From assembly GCA_903960915.1 (NCBI GenBank), contig CAJCCO010000065.1, positions 1-41,991 of the forward strand: a DNA stretch of 41,991 bases, written 5' to 3'. Below the pieces are notes generated by a model, which was not told where the DNA came from, ran no database searches, and saw nothing but the letters and a program-made list of their open reading frames with translations. Position 1 is the stretch's first letter; every line of letters begins with the position of its first letter. This DNA is from an uncultured beta proteobacterium (GTDB taxonomy: Bacteria > Pseudomonadota > Gammaproteobacteria > Burkholderiales > Burkholderiaceae_C). This document shows, piece by piece, positions 15,646 through 23,135 of the stretch. Both the position numbers and the translations under genes were made by a program.

Positions 15646-16626
15646 TCAGATCACGAAGATGGAAGAACCGGTGGTTTTGCGCGACTCTAGGTCACGGTGC
15701 GCCTGTACCGCGTCTTGCAGCGCATAGTGCTGGTTGATCTCGATCTTGATGCGCCCGCTGGCCACATGGCCAAAAATCTCGGCAGCTAGTTCGGCTTTTT
15801 CTGCCGGGTCGGCAATGTAGTCGGCCAGCGCGGGTCGGGTTAGAAACAGCGAGCCTTTGCGCGCCAGCAGTTGCGGGTCAAACGGGGGAATAGTTCCGCT
15901 GGCGGTGCCGACGCACACCATCAGGCCGCGGCGCTTGAGCGAGTCGAGCGAGGCCATGAAGGTGGTCTTGCCCACGCTGTCAAACACCACATGAGCGCCC
16001 ACGCCTGCGGTGATTTCCTTGACGCGGGCGGCCACGTCTTCGTGGCTGTAATTGATGGTGTGCGCGCAACCGTGGGCGCGAGCAAGCTCGGCTTTTTCTT
16101 CAGTGGACACGGTACCAATCACGGTCACGCCCAGCATCTTGGCCCACTGCGACACGATAAGACCCACACCGCCGGCGGCAGCGTGCAGCAGCAGCGTGTC
16201 GCCGGGTTTGAACGGGTAGAGGCGACGCATCAGGTAAGCGCTGGTGAGTCCGCGCATGGTCATGGCAGCGGCGGTTTCAAAGGAGATGCTTTCGGGCAAT
16301 TGAATCAGGGCATCAGCTGGGACCAACCGCTCTGTACTGTAGGCACCCAGCGTGTTGACAAAGCCGGTGTACGTTACCCGGTCGCCCACGGCTACCTGGG
16401 TCACCCCGGGGCCCAGGGCTTGCACCACGCCGGCAGCTTCCACCCCCATGCCACTGGGCAAGGGGATGGGGTAAGTGCCGTTGCGAAAGTAGGTGTCGGC
16501 GTAGTTCAAGCCAACAGCTACATGGCGCAAGCGCACCTGGCCCGGGCCGGGCTCGCCTACGGCCACGTCTTCGTAGCGCAAGACTTCTGGTCCCCCGGTT
16601 TCATGCATTCTGACGGCTTTGGCCAT
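15646..16626 (-). CDS. NADPH:quinone oxidoreductase (zeta-crystallin type MDR)
   Basis: Medium-chain reductase of about 326 residues, close to E. coli QorA. Visible are MHETGGPEVLRYEDVAVGEP, GMGVEAAGVVQALGPGV, and the NADPH-binding HAAAGGVGLIVSQWAKMLG. It lacks the zinc ligands of alcohol dehydrogenases. It probably reduces a quinone or an enone. The start ATG at 16626 has an AAGGAGA ribosome site; the longer open frame to 16872 runs into the divergent regulator and is rejected. First gene of the TauD-BKACE operon, 103 bases from the divergent AraC gene. Confidence 0.88.
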   Translation of the reverse strand: MAKAVRMHETGGPEVLRYEDVAVGEPGPGQVRLRHVAVGLNYADTYFRNGTYPIPLPSGMGVEAAGVVQALGPGVTQVAVGDRVTYTGFVNTLGAYSTERLVPADALIQLPESISFETAAAMTMRGLTSAYLMRRLYPFKPGDTLLLHAAAGGVGLIVSQWAKMLGVTVIGTVSTEEKAELARAHGCAHTINYSHEDVAARVKEITAGVGAHVVFDSVGKTTFMASLDSLKRRGLMVCVGTASGTIPPFDPQLLARKGSLFLTRPALADYIADPAEKAELAAEIFGHVASGRIKIEINQHYALQDAVQAHRDLESRKTTGSSIFVI

Positions 16627-16729
16627 GAGGCGGTCTCCTTGTTTCTGTGGGATGGACTGTAGGCATTGGCGTCGCCTGGGACTTCGCAACTTGCGCCATA
16701 AACTTTTCATTTCATGCCAGAATGCCTCC

Positions 16730-17734
16730 ATGAATACCCTGGTTCGCGCTGCCGTTCTGACGCATTTTTTTGAAGTAAGCCGCGCGCTGGGCTTTAACCC
16801 GCAGGAGGTGTTGCGCGAGGTCGGCCTGTCCGCCGCCATGCTGGCCGACCCCGACCAGCGCATCCCAGCCAAGGCTGCGGTGGAATTGCTGGAACGCTCG
16901 GCTCAAAGCAGCGGTAGCCTGACTTTTGGCTTAAGAATGGCCGAGTCGCGCCAGCTTTCTAACTTTGGCGTGGTCAGCCTGCTGATCAGCCACCAACCCA
17001 CCTTGCGCGATGCGCTGGCCACCACCATTCGCTACCGCCACCTCCTCAACGACTCGCTGGCGCTGCAAATTGAAGACGCCGGACCGATGGTGATCGTGCG
17101 CGAAGAAGTCATGGCCGACCGGCCCACTCGCCAGGCTATCGAGTTGGCCATCGGGGTGTTGTTTCGCATGTGCGCGGCGGTACTGGGACGGCAGTGGCGC
17201 CCGAACTCGGTCAACTTTTCACACGCCGCGCCGCCCGACCTGAGCCTGCATCGGCGGCTGTTTGCCTGTCCTTTGGTGTTTGGCAGCGAGTTCAATGGCA
17301 TCGTGTTTGCAGCCTCCGACCTGGACTTGCAAAATCCCGCAGCCGACCCGGCCATGGTGCGTTACGCCCGCCAGTTTGTGGACACCATTCCAGGTTTACG
17401 AGAACCGGCCATTGACCTGGAAGTGCGCAAAGCCATTTACATGATGCTGCCCACCGGACGCGCCACCAGCGACTGCGTGGCCCAAGGACTGGGCCTGAGT
17501 CTGCGCACCATGCAGCGACAGCTGGACGAAGCTGGTGTCAGCTTTACCCACCTGCTCAATGACGTGCGCCGCGACCTGGTGATGCGCTACATGGACAACC
17601 CCAAACACAACCTCATTCGCGTCTCTGAAATGCTGGGCTACAGTACGCCCAGCTCGTTCACACGCTGGTTCAAGAGCCAGTTTGGGCAAGCACCGGCGCG
17701 TCACCGCCGTGCTGGGAGCGGCGCCATTGACTGA
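16730..17734 (+). CDS. AraC-family regulator, paralogue 1
   Basis: Regulator of about 334 residues: arabinose-binding-like domain (about 15-200) and C-terminal AraC helix-turn-helix pair (LSLRTMQRQLDEAGVSFTHL and RVSEMLGYSTPSSFTRWFKS). I chose ATG 16730 (MNTLVRAAVLTHFF), where homology starts. It diverges from the quinone oxidoreductase-TauD-BKACE operon and is its likely regulator. It resembles the convergent gene 17670-18701 along its whole length (for example the shared RLLNxSL, GVxxR and EFNGIV stretches), so the two are paralogues. Its last 65 bases overlap that gene on the other strand. Confidence 0.88.
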   Translation: MNTLVRAAVLTHFFEVSRALGFNPQEVLREVGLSAAMLADPDQRIPAKAAVELLERSAQSSGSLTFGLRMAESRQLSNFGVVSLLISHQPTLRDALATTIRYRHLLNDSLALQIEDAGPMVIVREEVMADRPTRQAIELAIGVLFRMCAAVLGRQWRPNSVNFSHAAPPDLSLHRRLFACPLVFGSEFNGIVFAASDLDLQNPAADPAMVRYARQFVDTIPGLREPAIDLEVRKAIYMMLPTGRATSDCVAQGLGLSLRTMQRQLDEAGVSFTHLLNDVRRDLVMRYMDNPKHNLIRVSEMLGYSTPSSFTRWFKSQFGQAPARHRRAGSGAID

Positions 17735-18701
17735 CACTCTGGTCAAAGGCGGTTCTGAACCAGTGGCCGAAGGCGCTGGGACTGGAAAAGCCCAAGAGAC
17801 TGGCCAACTCGCCAATGGGCAAGTCACTGTCCCGAATCTGGCGCAAGGCCAGCTCGGTGCGCACCTCTTGCAACACCCCTGAAAAATTCTTATTCTGGGC
17901 GCTCAGGTAGCGGTGTATGGTCCGCCGGTCTACGCCCAGATGCTGGGCCACTTGCTGGGCTGTGCAACGCCCGCCGGGCAACAGCGCGGCAATCAGTTGG
18001 CGCACCGTGGTCAGCGGGCCCTGGTGGTGCTGACGCAGGGCCAGGTCTAGGTACTGGCGGGCAAACTTGGCCATGCCGGGATCTGCACGGGACTGCGGCG
18101 CTTGCAAGTCGGCAGCGGCGCAGACGATGCCATTGAACTCCTGGTTAAACATGAGTTGTGCGCCCAGGAAAGCGCGGTGCCCCGTGACGTCTTTGGGCGG
18201 GCGGTGCACAAAGCACACCCGCAATGGCTTCCAGGTCGGGCCCATCAGTTCGCGCAAAATTCGGTACATCACCCCAATGGCCAACTCCATCGACTGGCGC
18301 ATAGACACGGTTTGCTGCACCAGCATTTCTTCGCGGATGGTGACCGTGCCAGGCCCTTCTTCAATATGGGTGATGAGTGAGGCGTTGAGCAGGCGCAGGT
18401 AGCGGCACAGCGTGTCGAGTGCCTGTCGCGTGGTGGGCTCCTCCTTGAGCACCAGGCTGATAGGCCCCAGGTTGGACAGGCTGCGGCCGGCTGCCAGTTT
18501 GAGGGCAAAGTCTTCCACGCCCGAGGCTTGGGCGCTGTGCTCCAGCAGGTCGCGCACGGCCTCGGCTGCAATGGGCGTTTCCGGGTCGTCCAGGCAGCGC
18601 GGTGTGAGCCCCACCTGGCGCATCATGGCCGCCGCATCAAGCCCCAGCGACTGGGCCAAGTCAACATAACCGTTCAAACTGGCACTGCGAACATGGAGCA
18701 T
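17670..18701 (-). CDS. AraC-family regulator, paralogue 2
   Basis: Regulator of 343 residues with the same two-domain layout: ligand domain about 10-205 and helix-turn-helix pair at the C-terminus (LGVDRRTIHRYLSAQNKNFS and PIGELASLLGFSSPSAFGHW). It is convergent with paralogue 1, and its final 21 codons are read antisense to that gene's end. It diverges from the Bug-type receptor gene, with a pair of 12-bp direct repeats between them, so it probably regulates that gene and perhaps itself. The effector is unknown. The ATG at 18701 is the natural start since similarity begins within the first 15 residues. Confidence 0.88.
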   Translation of the reverse strand: MLHVRSASLNGYVDLAQSLGLDAAAMMRQVGLTPRCLDDPETPIAAEAVRDLLEHSAQASGVEDFALKLAAGRSLSNLGPISLVLKEEPTTRQALDTLCRYLRLLNASLITHIEEGPGTVTIREEMLVQQTVSMRQSMELAIGVMYRILRELMGPTWKPLRVCFVHRPPKDVTGHRAFLGAQLMFNQEFNGIVCAAADLQAPQSRADPGMAKFARQYLDLALRQHHQGPLTTVRQLIAALLPGGRCTAQQVAQHLGVDRRTIHRYLSAQNKNFSGVLQEVRTELALRQIRDSDLPIGELASLLGFSSPSAFGHWFRTAFDQSVSQWRRSQHGGDAPVLAQTGS

Positions 18702-18716
18702 GGTGTTATCCCTTGG

Positions 18717-18749
18717 TGTCCCAAATTAGACATGCAATGTCCCAGATTA
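18717..18749. promoter_or_regulatory. Direct repeats, candidate AraC-type operator
   Basis: TGTCCCAAATTA (18717-18728) and TGTCCCAGATTA (18738-18749) match in 11 of 12 bases with a 21-base period, two turns of the helix. AraC-type proteins bind such tandem sites. They lie 16 bases upstream of the minus-strand AraC gene start and about 70 upstream of the Bug gene. If TATCAT at 18775-18780 is the Bug -10, the second repeat ends just before its -35, a position suited to activation. The assignment is inference. Confidence 0.5.
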
Positions 18750-18819
18750 TCAAGCACGCTTGGATTCACGTTCCTATCATCGCGATCGTTAGTGAATTCA
18801 TCAACTTCAGGAGACATCC

Positions 18820-19803
18820 ATGGCCCGAACACTCAAAGCCCCCTGGAAACGCAAGGCCGTTTGCGCCCTGGTGCTGGCATGCTGCCTGCCAGGCGCCTGG
18901 GCCTGGACCGACAAACCCGTGAAACTGCTGGTACCTGCCCCGGCCGGCGGCACCATGGATGTGATCGCCCGGCTGCTGGCAGACCAGTTGTCGGCCGATA
19001 TTGGTCAGCCGGTCATCATTGACAACAAGCCCGGTGCTGGCGGTGCCATTGCCGTGCAGGCGCTCAAATCGGCCCCGGCCGATGGCCAGACCCTGATGGT
19101 CACGGCCAGCAATGTGCTGACCGAAATACCGCACGTCATGAAAACCGGCTTTGACCCGATCAAGGACATCCGGCCAGTCGCTGCGGTGGCGCGCGCCAGC
19201 GTGGTGTTGGTGGGCAACCCGAGCCTGCCGGCCAAAGACCTCAAAAGCCTGGTGAGCTACCTCAAGGCCACCCCCGGCAAATACAGCTTTGCCTCTTACA
19301 GCGCGGGCACTGTGTCGCACTATTCCGGCATGATTCTGAACCAGAAATCGGGGCTGGACTTGCAGCACGTTCCCTTCCCCGGCTCGCCCCCTGCTCTGCA
19401 GCAACTGATGGGTAACCAGGTGACGGTCATGTTTGACGGCATCGTTACCTCCAAACCCCTGATCCTGGGCGGCAAGTTGCAGGCTTACGGCGTGGCCTCC
19501 AAAAAACGCTCACCCCATTTACCCGACGTGCCGACGCTGGCCGAACAAGGTTACCCAGAACTGGACTTCAGCAATTGGCTGGGCGTGGTGGCTGCTAGCG
19601 GCCTGTCAGACCCCATGCTGGAGAAGATCCATGCGGCGGTAAAGAAAGCTGCTGCCAACCCACGCGTACGTGACCGCATGACGGCCGCTGGCTTTGACCT
19701 GCCTGACGACCTGAACGCCGCCCAACTCGGCCAGGCCGTGAAGGTGGACTTTGACCGCAATGCCGCAATTGTGAAAACCTTCAATATCCAATTGAACCAG
19801 TAA
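18820..19803 (+). CDS. Bug-family tripartite tricarboxylate receptor (TctC-like)
   Basis: Periplasmic solute-binding protein of 327 residues. Residues 1-28 form a signal peptide: basic start, then VCALVLACCLPGAWA. The mature part has Bug-family stretches: KPVKLLVPAPAGGTMDVIAR, VIIDNKPGAGGAIAVQAL, and PDVPTLAEQGYPELDF. Bug proteins bind organic acids, amino acids or nicotinate-like compounds and are numerous in Burkholderiales. No TctA/TctB membrane subunits are in the window, so this is an orphan receptor. AGGAGA precedes the ATG. Divergent from an AraC regulator, which may control it; the neighbouring TauD-BKACE operon suggests, but does not show, that its ligand is that module's substrate. 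Confidence 0.92.
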   Translation: MARTLKAPWKRKAVCALVLACCLPGAWAWTDKPVKLLVPAPAGGTMDVIARLLADQLSADIGQPVIIDNKPGAGGAIAVQALKSAPADGQTLMVTASNVLTEIPHVMKTGFDPIKDIRPVAAVARASVVLVGNPSLPAKDLKSLVSYLKATPGKYSFASYSAGTVSHYSGMILNQKSGLDLQHVPFPGSPPALQQLMGNQVTVMFDGIVTSKPLILGGKLQAYGVASKKRSPHLPDVPTLAEQGYPELDFSNWLGVVAASGLSDPMLEKIHAAVKKAAANPRVRDRMTAAGFDLPDDLNAAQLGQAVKVDFDRNAAIVKTFNIQLNQ

Positions 19804-19847
19804 GCGCTGGCCGCCCCGCGGTCACCAGTTGCCCCACTGTGGCAGCT

Positions 19848-19882
19848 CAAGCCCTTTTGGCCCACGCAGGCCAGAGGGCTTG
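19848..19882. terminator. Bidirectional hairpin terminator
   Basis: Stem CAAGCCCT...TGGCC paired with GGCCAGAGGGCTTG, followed by TTTAT on the plus strand. It lies between the end of the Bug receptor gene (19803) and the end of the convergent HAD gene (19884), where a shared terminator is expected. The U-run is short. Confidence 0.6.
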
Positions 19883-19883
19883 T

Positions 19884-20546
19884 TTATGGCCGTGCCAGCA
19901 GCCCCGGCAAATCGGCCATGTGGTGAAAAACATGCGCGGCGCCGGCGCGCAACAGGGACGCATCCTGGCCATGCGCCGCAAAACCCCAGACGGTAGCGCC
20001 GGCGGCCACGCCCGCTGCTACGCCCACGTGGGTGTCTTCAATGGCCAGACAACGCGCCGGGTCTTTGCCCAGGTAGGCCGCGGCGGCCAGGTAGACATCG
20101 GGAGCGGGCTTGGTGTTGGGCACTTCGTGGCCGCTGAAAATGCGACCGTCAAAAAAATCGAACAGGCCCAACTGGCGCAGCATCATATTTATTTTGGCGC
20201 GGTCGGCCCCAGAGGCGCAGGCGATTTGCCCCTGGTAGGCCGTGTGCACGTAGCGCAGCGTGGGCAAGATGTCGGGTATGGCGGTTATTTCTTGCGCCAG
20301 GCGCACATTGCGCCTTGCATAAAACCCTTGCAGCCAGTCTTCCGTCAAAGGTTTGCCGGTGTTGGCCTCGATCAGGTTGCGCCGGTAGCGCACGGTGTGG
20401 CCCAGAAAGTGGTCCATGCACTCGGCCAAGGTGAGGGTCCAGCCCTGCTCTTCAAACATGTCGCGCAAGACGCCGCAAGTGATGGCTTCGCTGTCTACCA
20501 GCACGCCATCGCAGTCAAAAATGACGGCCTCAAATGAGGTGGCCAT
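19884..20546 (-). CDS. HAD-family phosphatase (phosphoglycolate phosphatase/beta-PGM-like)
   Basis: Haloacid dehalogenase hydrolase of 220 residues. Motif I is FDCDGVLVDSE with nucleophile D11 and acid D13; motif III lies near PNTKPAPDVYL; motif IV is AIEDTHVGVAAG. The helical cap between residues 20 and 85 is the type seen in phosphoglycolate phosphatases and beta-phosphoglucomutases. The substrate cannot be told from sequence. The ATG directly abuts the rhodanese stop codon, so it is the last gene of the long liuR-headed run. Confidence 0.88.
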   Translation of the reverse strand: MATSFEAVIFDCDGVLVDSEAITCGVLRDMFEEQGWTLTLAECMDHFLGHTVRYRRNLIEANTGKPLTEDWLQGFYARRNVRLAQEITAIPDILPTLRYVHTAYQGQIACASGADRAKINMMLRQLGLFDFFDGRIFSGHEVPNTKPAPDVYLAAAAYLGKDPARCLAIEDTHVGVAAGVAAGATVWGFAAHGQDASLLRAGAAHVFHHMADLPGLLARP

Positions 20547-20969
20547 TCAGTGTTTTTTCTCGCGTTGCGCTTTTTGCTCTTCCAGAGTTTCGGTAGGCGC
20601 TCCGGCTTTGACCCAGTCGCCATAACCGCCGTCCATGTGCGCTACGTTTTGCATGCCCATGTCTTGCAAGGACTTGGCGGCCAACGCACTGCGCCAACCG
20701 GCGCCGCAGAACAGGATGAACTGCCTGGATTCGTCGGCAAACAAGGGCTTGTGGTAGGGCGAGGCGGGGTCTACCCAGAACTCCAGCATGCCGCGCGAGG
20801 CGTGGTAAGCCCCCGGTAGCGTGCCCTGCGCGAGCTCGCGAATGTCGCGTATGTCGACGATTTGCACCTGCGGGTCGTGCAGGCGCGCGCGCACTTCTTC
20901 GACCGAGTAGGTGGTGACCTGGGCCATGGCTTCGGCCACGAGTTGTTGGTAACCTTTGGTGATGGGCAT
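20547..20969 (-). CDS. Rhodanese-like sulfurtransferase
   Basis: Single rhodanese domain of 140 residues. The active-site loop is FCGAGWRSALA with C88 as persulfide carrier; VDIRDIRELAQGTLPGAYH is the conserved N-terminal part. About 20 N-terminal and 25 charged C-terminal residues flank the domain. Likely a cytoplasmic sulfurtransferase; the acceptor is unknown. A GGAGTAA ribosome site precedes the ATG. It lies after the beta-lactamase-fold gene with an 83-base gap and immediately before the HAD gene. Confidence 0.88.
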   Translation of the reverse strand: MPITKGYQQLVAEAMAQVTTYSVEEVRARLHDPQVQIVDIRDIRELAQGTLPGAYHASRGMLEFWVDPASPYHKPLFADESRQFILFCGAGWRSALAAKSLQDMGMQNVAHMDGGYGDWVKAGAPTETLEEQKAQREKKH

Positions 20970-21052
20970 GGGGAATTACTCCAAATGGGTTGCGACGCTG
21001 GCCGGATTATCAGCGGGCCGCGATGGATTCACCCGCTCACCCCCTTAACCCG

Positions 21053-21979
21053 TCACGCGTTATGCACCCAGTCGCCCTGCAAGGTGGCGGCACCGGCGCG
21101 CACCAGGTCTTGCAGCAGTTGGTTCACGCCCTGGTCAAAGGCCAGGCCGGCAAAGTGCTGCTGCATGAGCGAGGCCATGTAGGGCGTGCCCTGCGCCCAC
21201 TGAATGAGCGCGGATTTTTCAATGGCCTGCGCTTCCAGTAGTTTGAATTTGAGCAACACCTTGGCCGCGTATTGCAGGTGCTTGGCCGGGTTGGCCACAA
21301 AACCGTCTAGCCGCTGGCGGGCAAAGGCCAGCGACGTGGCCACGCTGCCGAACGCGGCACCGTGGCCGGGGATTACCAGCGCGGGGTTCAGGCGCTCGAT
21401 CAGGTCCAGGGTTTGTGACACTTCATCAAAGGCACCCGTGCCATCGAGCTCAGGAAACACCACGCCAAAGCCACGCTCCCACAAGGCATCGGCTGACACC
21501 AGCACGCGGCTGACCGGCTCAAACAGAATGACCGAATGCGGGTCGTGCCCAGGCGCGGCGTGGACTTGCCATTGAAGGTCGCCCAGACGCACCTCGGTGC
21601 CGGGCTGCAGCACGGCGTCCAGCCGGAACTGGGGGCAGCTTTGCCCGGTGGGGGTGTAGGTCAGCGCGTGGGGGTCCCACTGCGCCACTTGTGCGGCGTG
21701 GCCGGGGGGAATGTGGGTTTGCAACTGCGGATAGGCCGCTTGCAAGGCCGCGTTACCGCCGCAATGGTCGCTGTGCAAATGGGTGTTGATCAAAAGGTCC
21801 AGCGGACGGCTTTGCAAGGCGGACTGCACCAGCGCCAGGGTTTGCGGGGCGTGCAGGCCGTAGCCGCTGTCGATCAACGCCGTACCGCTCTGGCCCTCAA
21901 TCAGGATGTTGTTGCTGGACAGCCAACCGCGCTCAAAAATTTGCAGGCCGGCGGGCCAAGCCATGTGGTGCTGCACCAT
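21053..21979 (-). CDS. Metallo-beta-lactamase-fold hydrolase
   Basis: Hydrolase of 308 residues with the MBL metal motif at residues 67-72 (THLHSDHCGG), a later histidine in AAPGHDPHSV, and PGHGAAFG near the end of the core. The C-terminal 70 residues are helical, as in glyoxalase II-like and thioesterase-like members. It probably hydrolyses a thioester or ester; the substrate is unknown. It starts three bases after the acyl-CoA dehydrogenase stop region and is thus cotranscribed with it. The start could be at MVQHHM (21979) or at the second Met (21964). Confidence 0.85.
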   Translation of the reverse strand: MVQHHMAWPAGLQIFERGWLSSNNILIEGQSGTALIDSGYGLHAPQTLALVQSALQSRPLDLLINTHLHSDHCGGNAALQAAYPQLQTHIPPGHAAQVAQWDPHALTYTPTGQSCPQFRLDAVLQPGTEVRLGDLQWQVHAAPGHDPHSVILFEPVSRVLVSADALWERGFGVVFPELDGTGAFDEVSQTLDLIERLNPALVIPGHGAAFGSVATSLAFARQRLDGFVANPAKHLQYAAKVLLKFKLLEAQAIEKSALIQWAQGTPYMASLMQQHFAGLAFDQGVNQLLQDLVRAGAATLQGDWVHNA

Positions 21980-21982
21980 GCC

Positions 21983-23113
21983 TCAAGCCAGTGCGCGCTG
22001 GATGATGATTTTTTGCACGTCGCTGGTGCCCTCGTAAATTTGGCAGACGCGCACATCGCGGTAAATGCGCTCTACAGGGAAGTCGCTGACATAGCCGTAG
22101 CCACCCAGGGTCTGGAGGGATGCGCTGCAGACTTTTTCAGCAATTTCACTGGCAAACAGCTTGGCCATGGCCGCCTCTTTGAGGCAGGGGCGCCCCGCAT
22201 CGCGCAGCGCCGCAGCGTGCCAGATGAGTTGGCGCGCGGCTTCGAGTTGTGTGGCGCAGTCGGCCAAGCGAAAACCCACGGCCTGGTGGTTGAAGATGGC
22301 GGTGCCAAAGCTCTGGCGGTCTTTGGCGTAAGCCAGCGCAAACTCAAACGCGCTGCGCGCCATGCCCACGCTTTGCGCGGCAATGCCAATGCGCCCACCT
22401 TCGAGGGCGCCTAAGGCAATTTTGTAACCCTCGCCCTCTTGCCCAATCAGGTTGTCGGCCGGAATGCGGCAGGCGTCAAAGTTGATTTGCGCGGTGTCGC
22501 TGCTGTGCTGGCCCAGCTTGTCTTCCAGCCGCGCCACCACGTAGCCGGGGGTCGCGGTAGGCACGATGAAGGCGCTCATGCCTTTCTTGCCCGCGCCCTT
22601 GTCGGTCACCGCAATGACGATGGCGACGTCACCATTCTTACCACTGGTGATGAACTGTTTAACACCGTTGATGACGTAGCTGTCGCCGTCTTTTACGGCG
22701 GTGGTGCGCAGGCTAGACGCGTCAGAACCCACATGCGGCTCGGTCAGGCAAAAGGCGCCCAGCAGCTGGCCTTGCGCCAGCGGCGTGAGCCATTGTTTCT
22801 GTTGCGCGGCGTTGCCGTAGGCCATCAAAATGGCGTTGACGGGGCAGTTGGTGACCGAGATGGCGGTACTGGTGCCGCCGTCGCCGGCTGCAATTTCTTC
22901 CAACACCAGCGCCACGCTGAGGTAGTCCAGCCCCGCACCACCCAGGTCTTCAGGCACGCAAATGCCATAGGCGCCAAGGGCGGCCAGGCCCTGGTGCGCG
23001 GCTTTGGGAAAGTGGTGCTCTTTGTCCCACCGGGCAGCGTGGGGCCAGAGTTCGGTCTGCGCAAAGTCACGCACCGCGTCGCGGATCATTTCCTGGTCTT
23101 GGGTCAGCAACAT
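21983..23113 (-). CDS. Acyl-CoA dehydrogenase, short/branched-chain type
   Basis: FAD enzyme of 376 residues. The FAD-binding FCLTEPHVGSDASSLRT and substrate stretches are clear. The catalytic glutamate is E361 in QIYEGTSDVQ, the position used by short- and medium-chain dehydrogenases and unlike the isovaleryl enzyme of this window. It likely oxidises a short straight or branched acyl-CoA, with electrons passing to electron-transfer flavoprotein. It lies between the thiolase and a beta-lactamase-fold hydrolase, so it may serve the breakdown of other branched-chain or fatty acids under the same regulator. Confidence 0.92.
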   Translation of the reverse strand: MLLTQDQEMIRDAVRDFAQTELWPHAARWDKEHHFPKAAHQGLAALGAYGICVPEDLGGAGLDYLSVALVLEEIAAGDGGTSTAISVTNCPVNAILMAYGNAAQQKQWLTPLAQGQLLGAFCLTEPHVGSDASSLRTTAVKDGDSYVINGVKQFITSGKNGDVAIVIAVTDKGAGKKGMSAFIVPTATPGYVVARLEDKLGQHSSDTAQINFDACRIPADNLIGQEGEGYKIALGALEGGRIGIAAQSVGMARSAFEFALAYAKDRQSFGTAIFNHQAVGFRLADCATQLEAARQLIWHAAALRDAGRPCLKEAAMAKLFASEIAEKVCSASLQTLGGYGYVSDFPVERIYRDVRVCQIYEGTSDVQKIIIQRALA

Positions 23114-23135
23114 GGCTCAGACTTTCACTTATTTT

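Noticed and set aside
16648..16682. TGGGAT and TGGGAC as a second AraC-type repeat pair before paralogue 1
   Set aside because: The spacing is 29 bases and only six bases match, so it is too weak to call.
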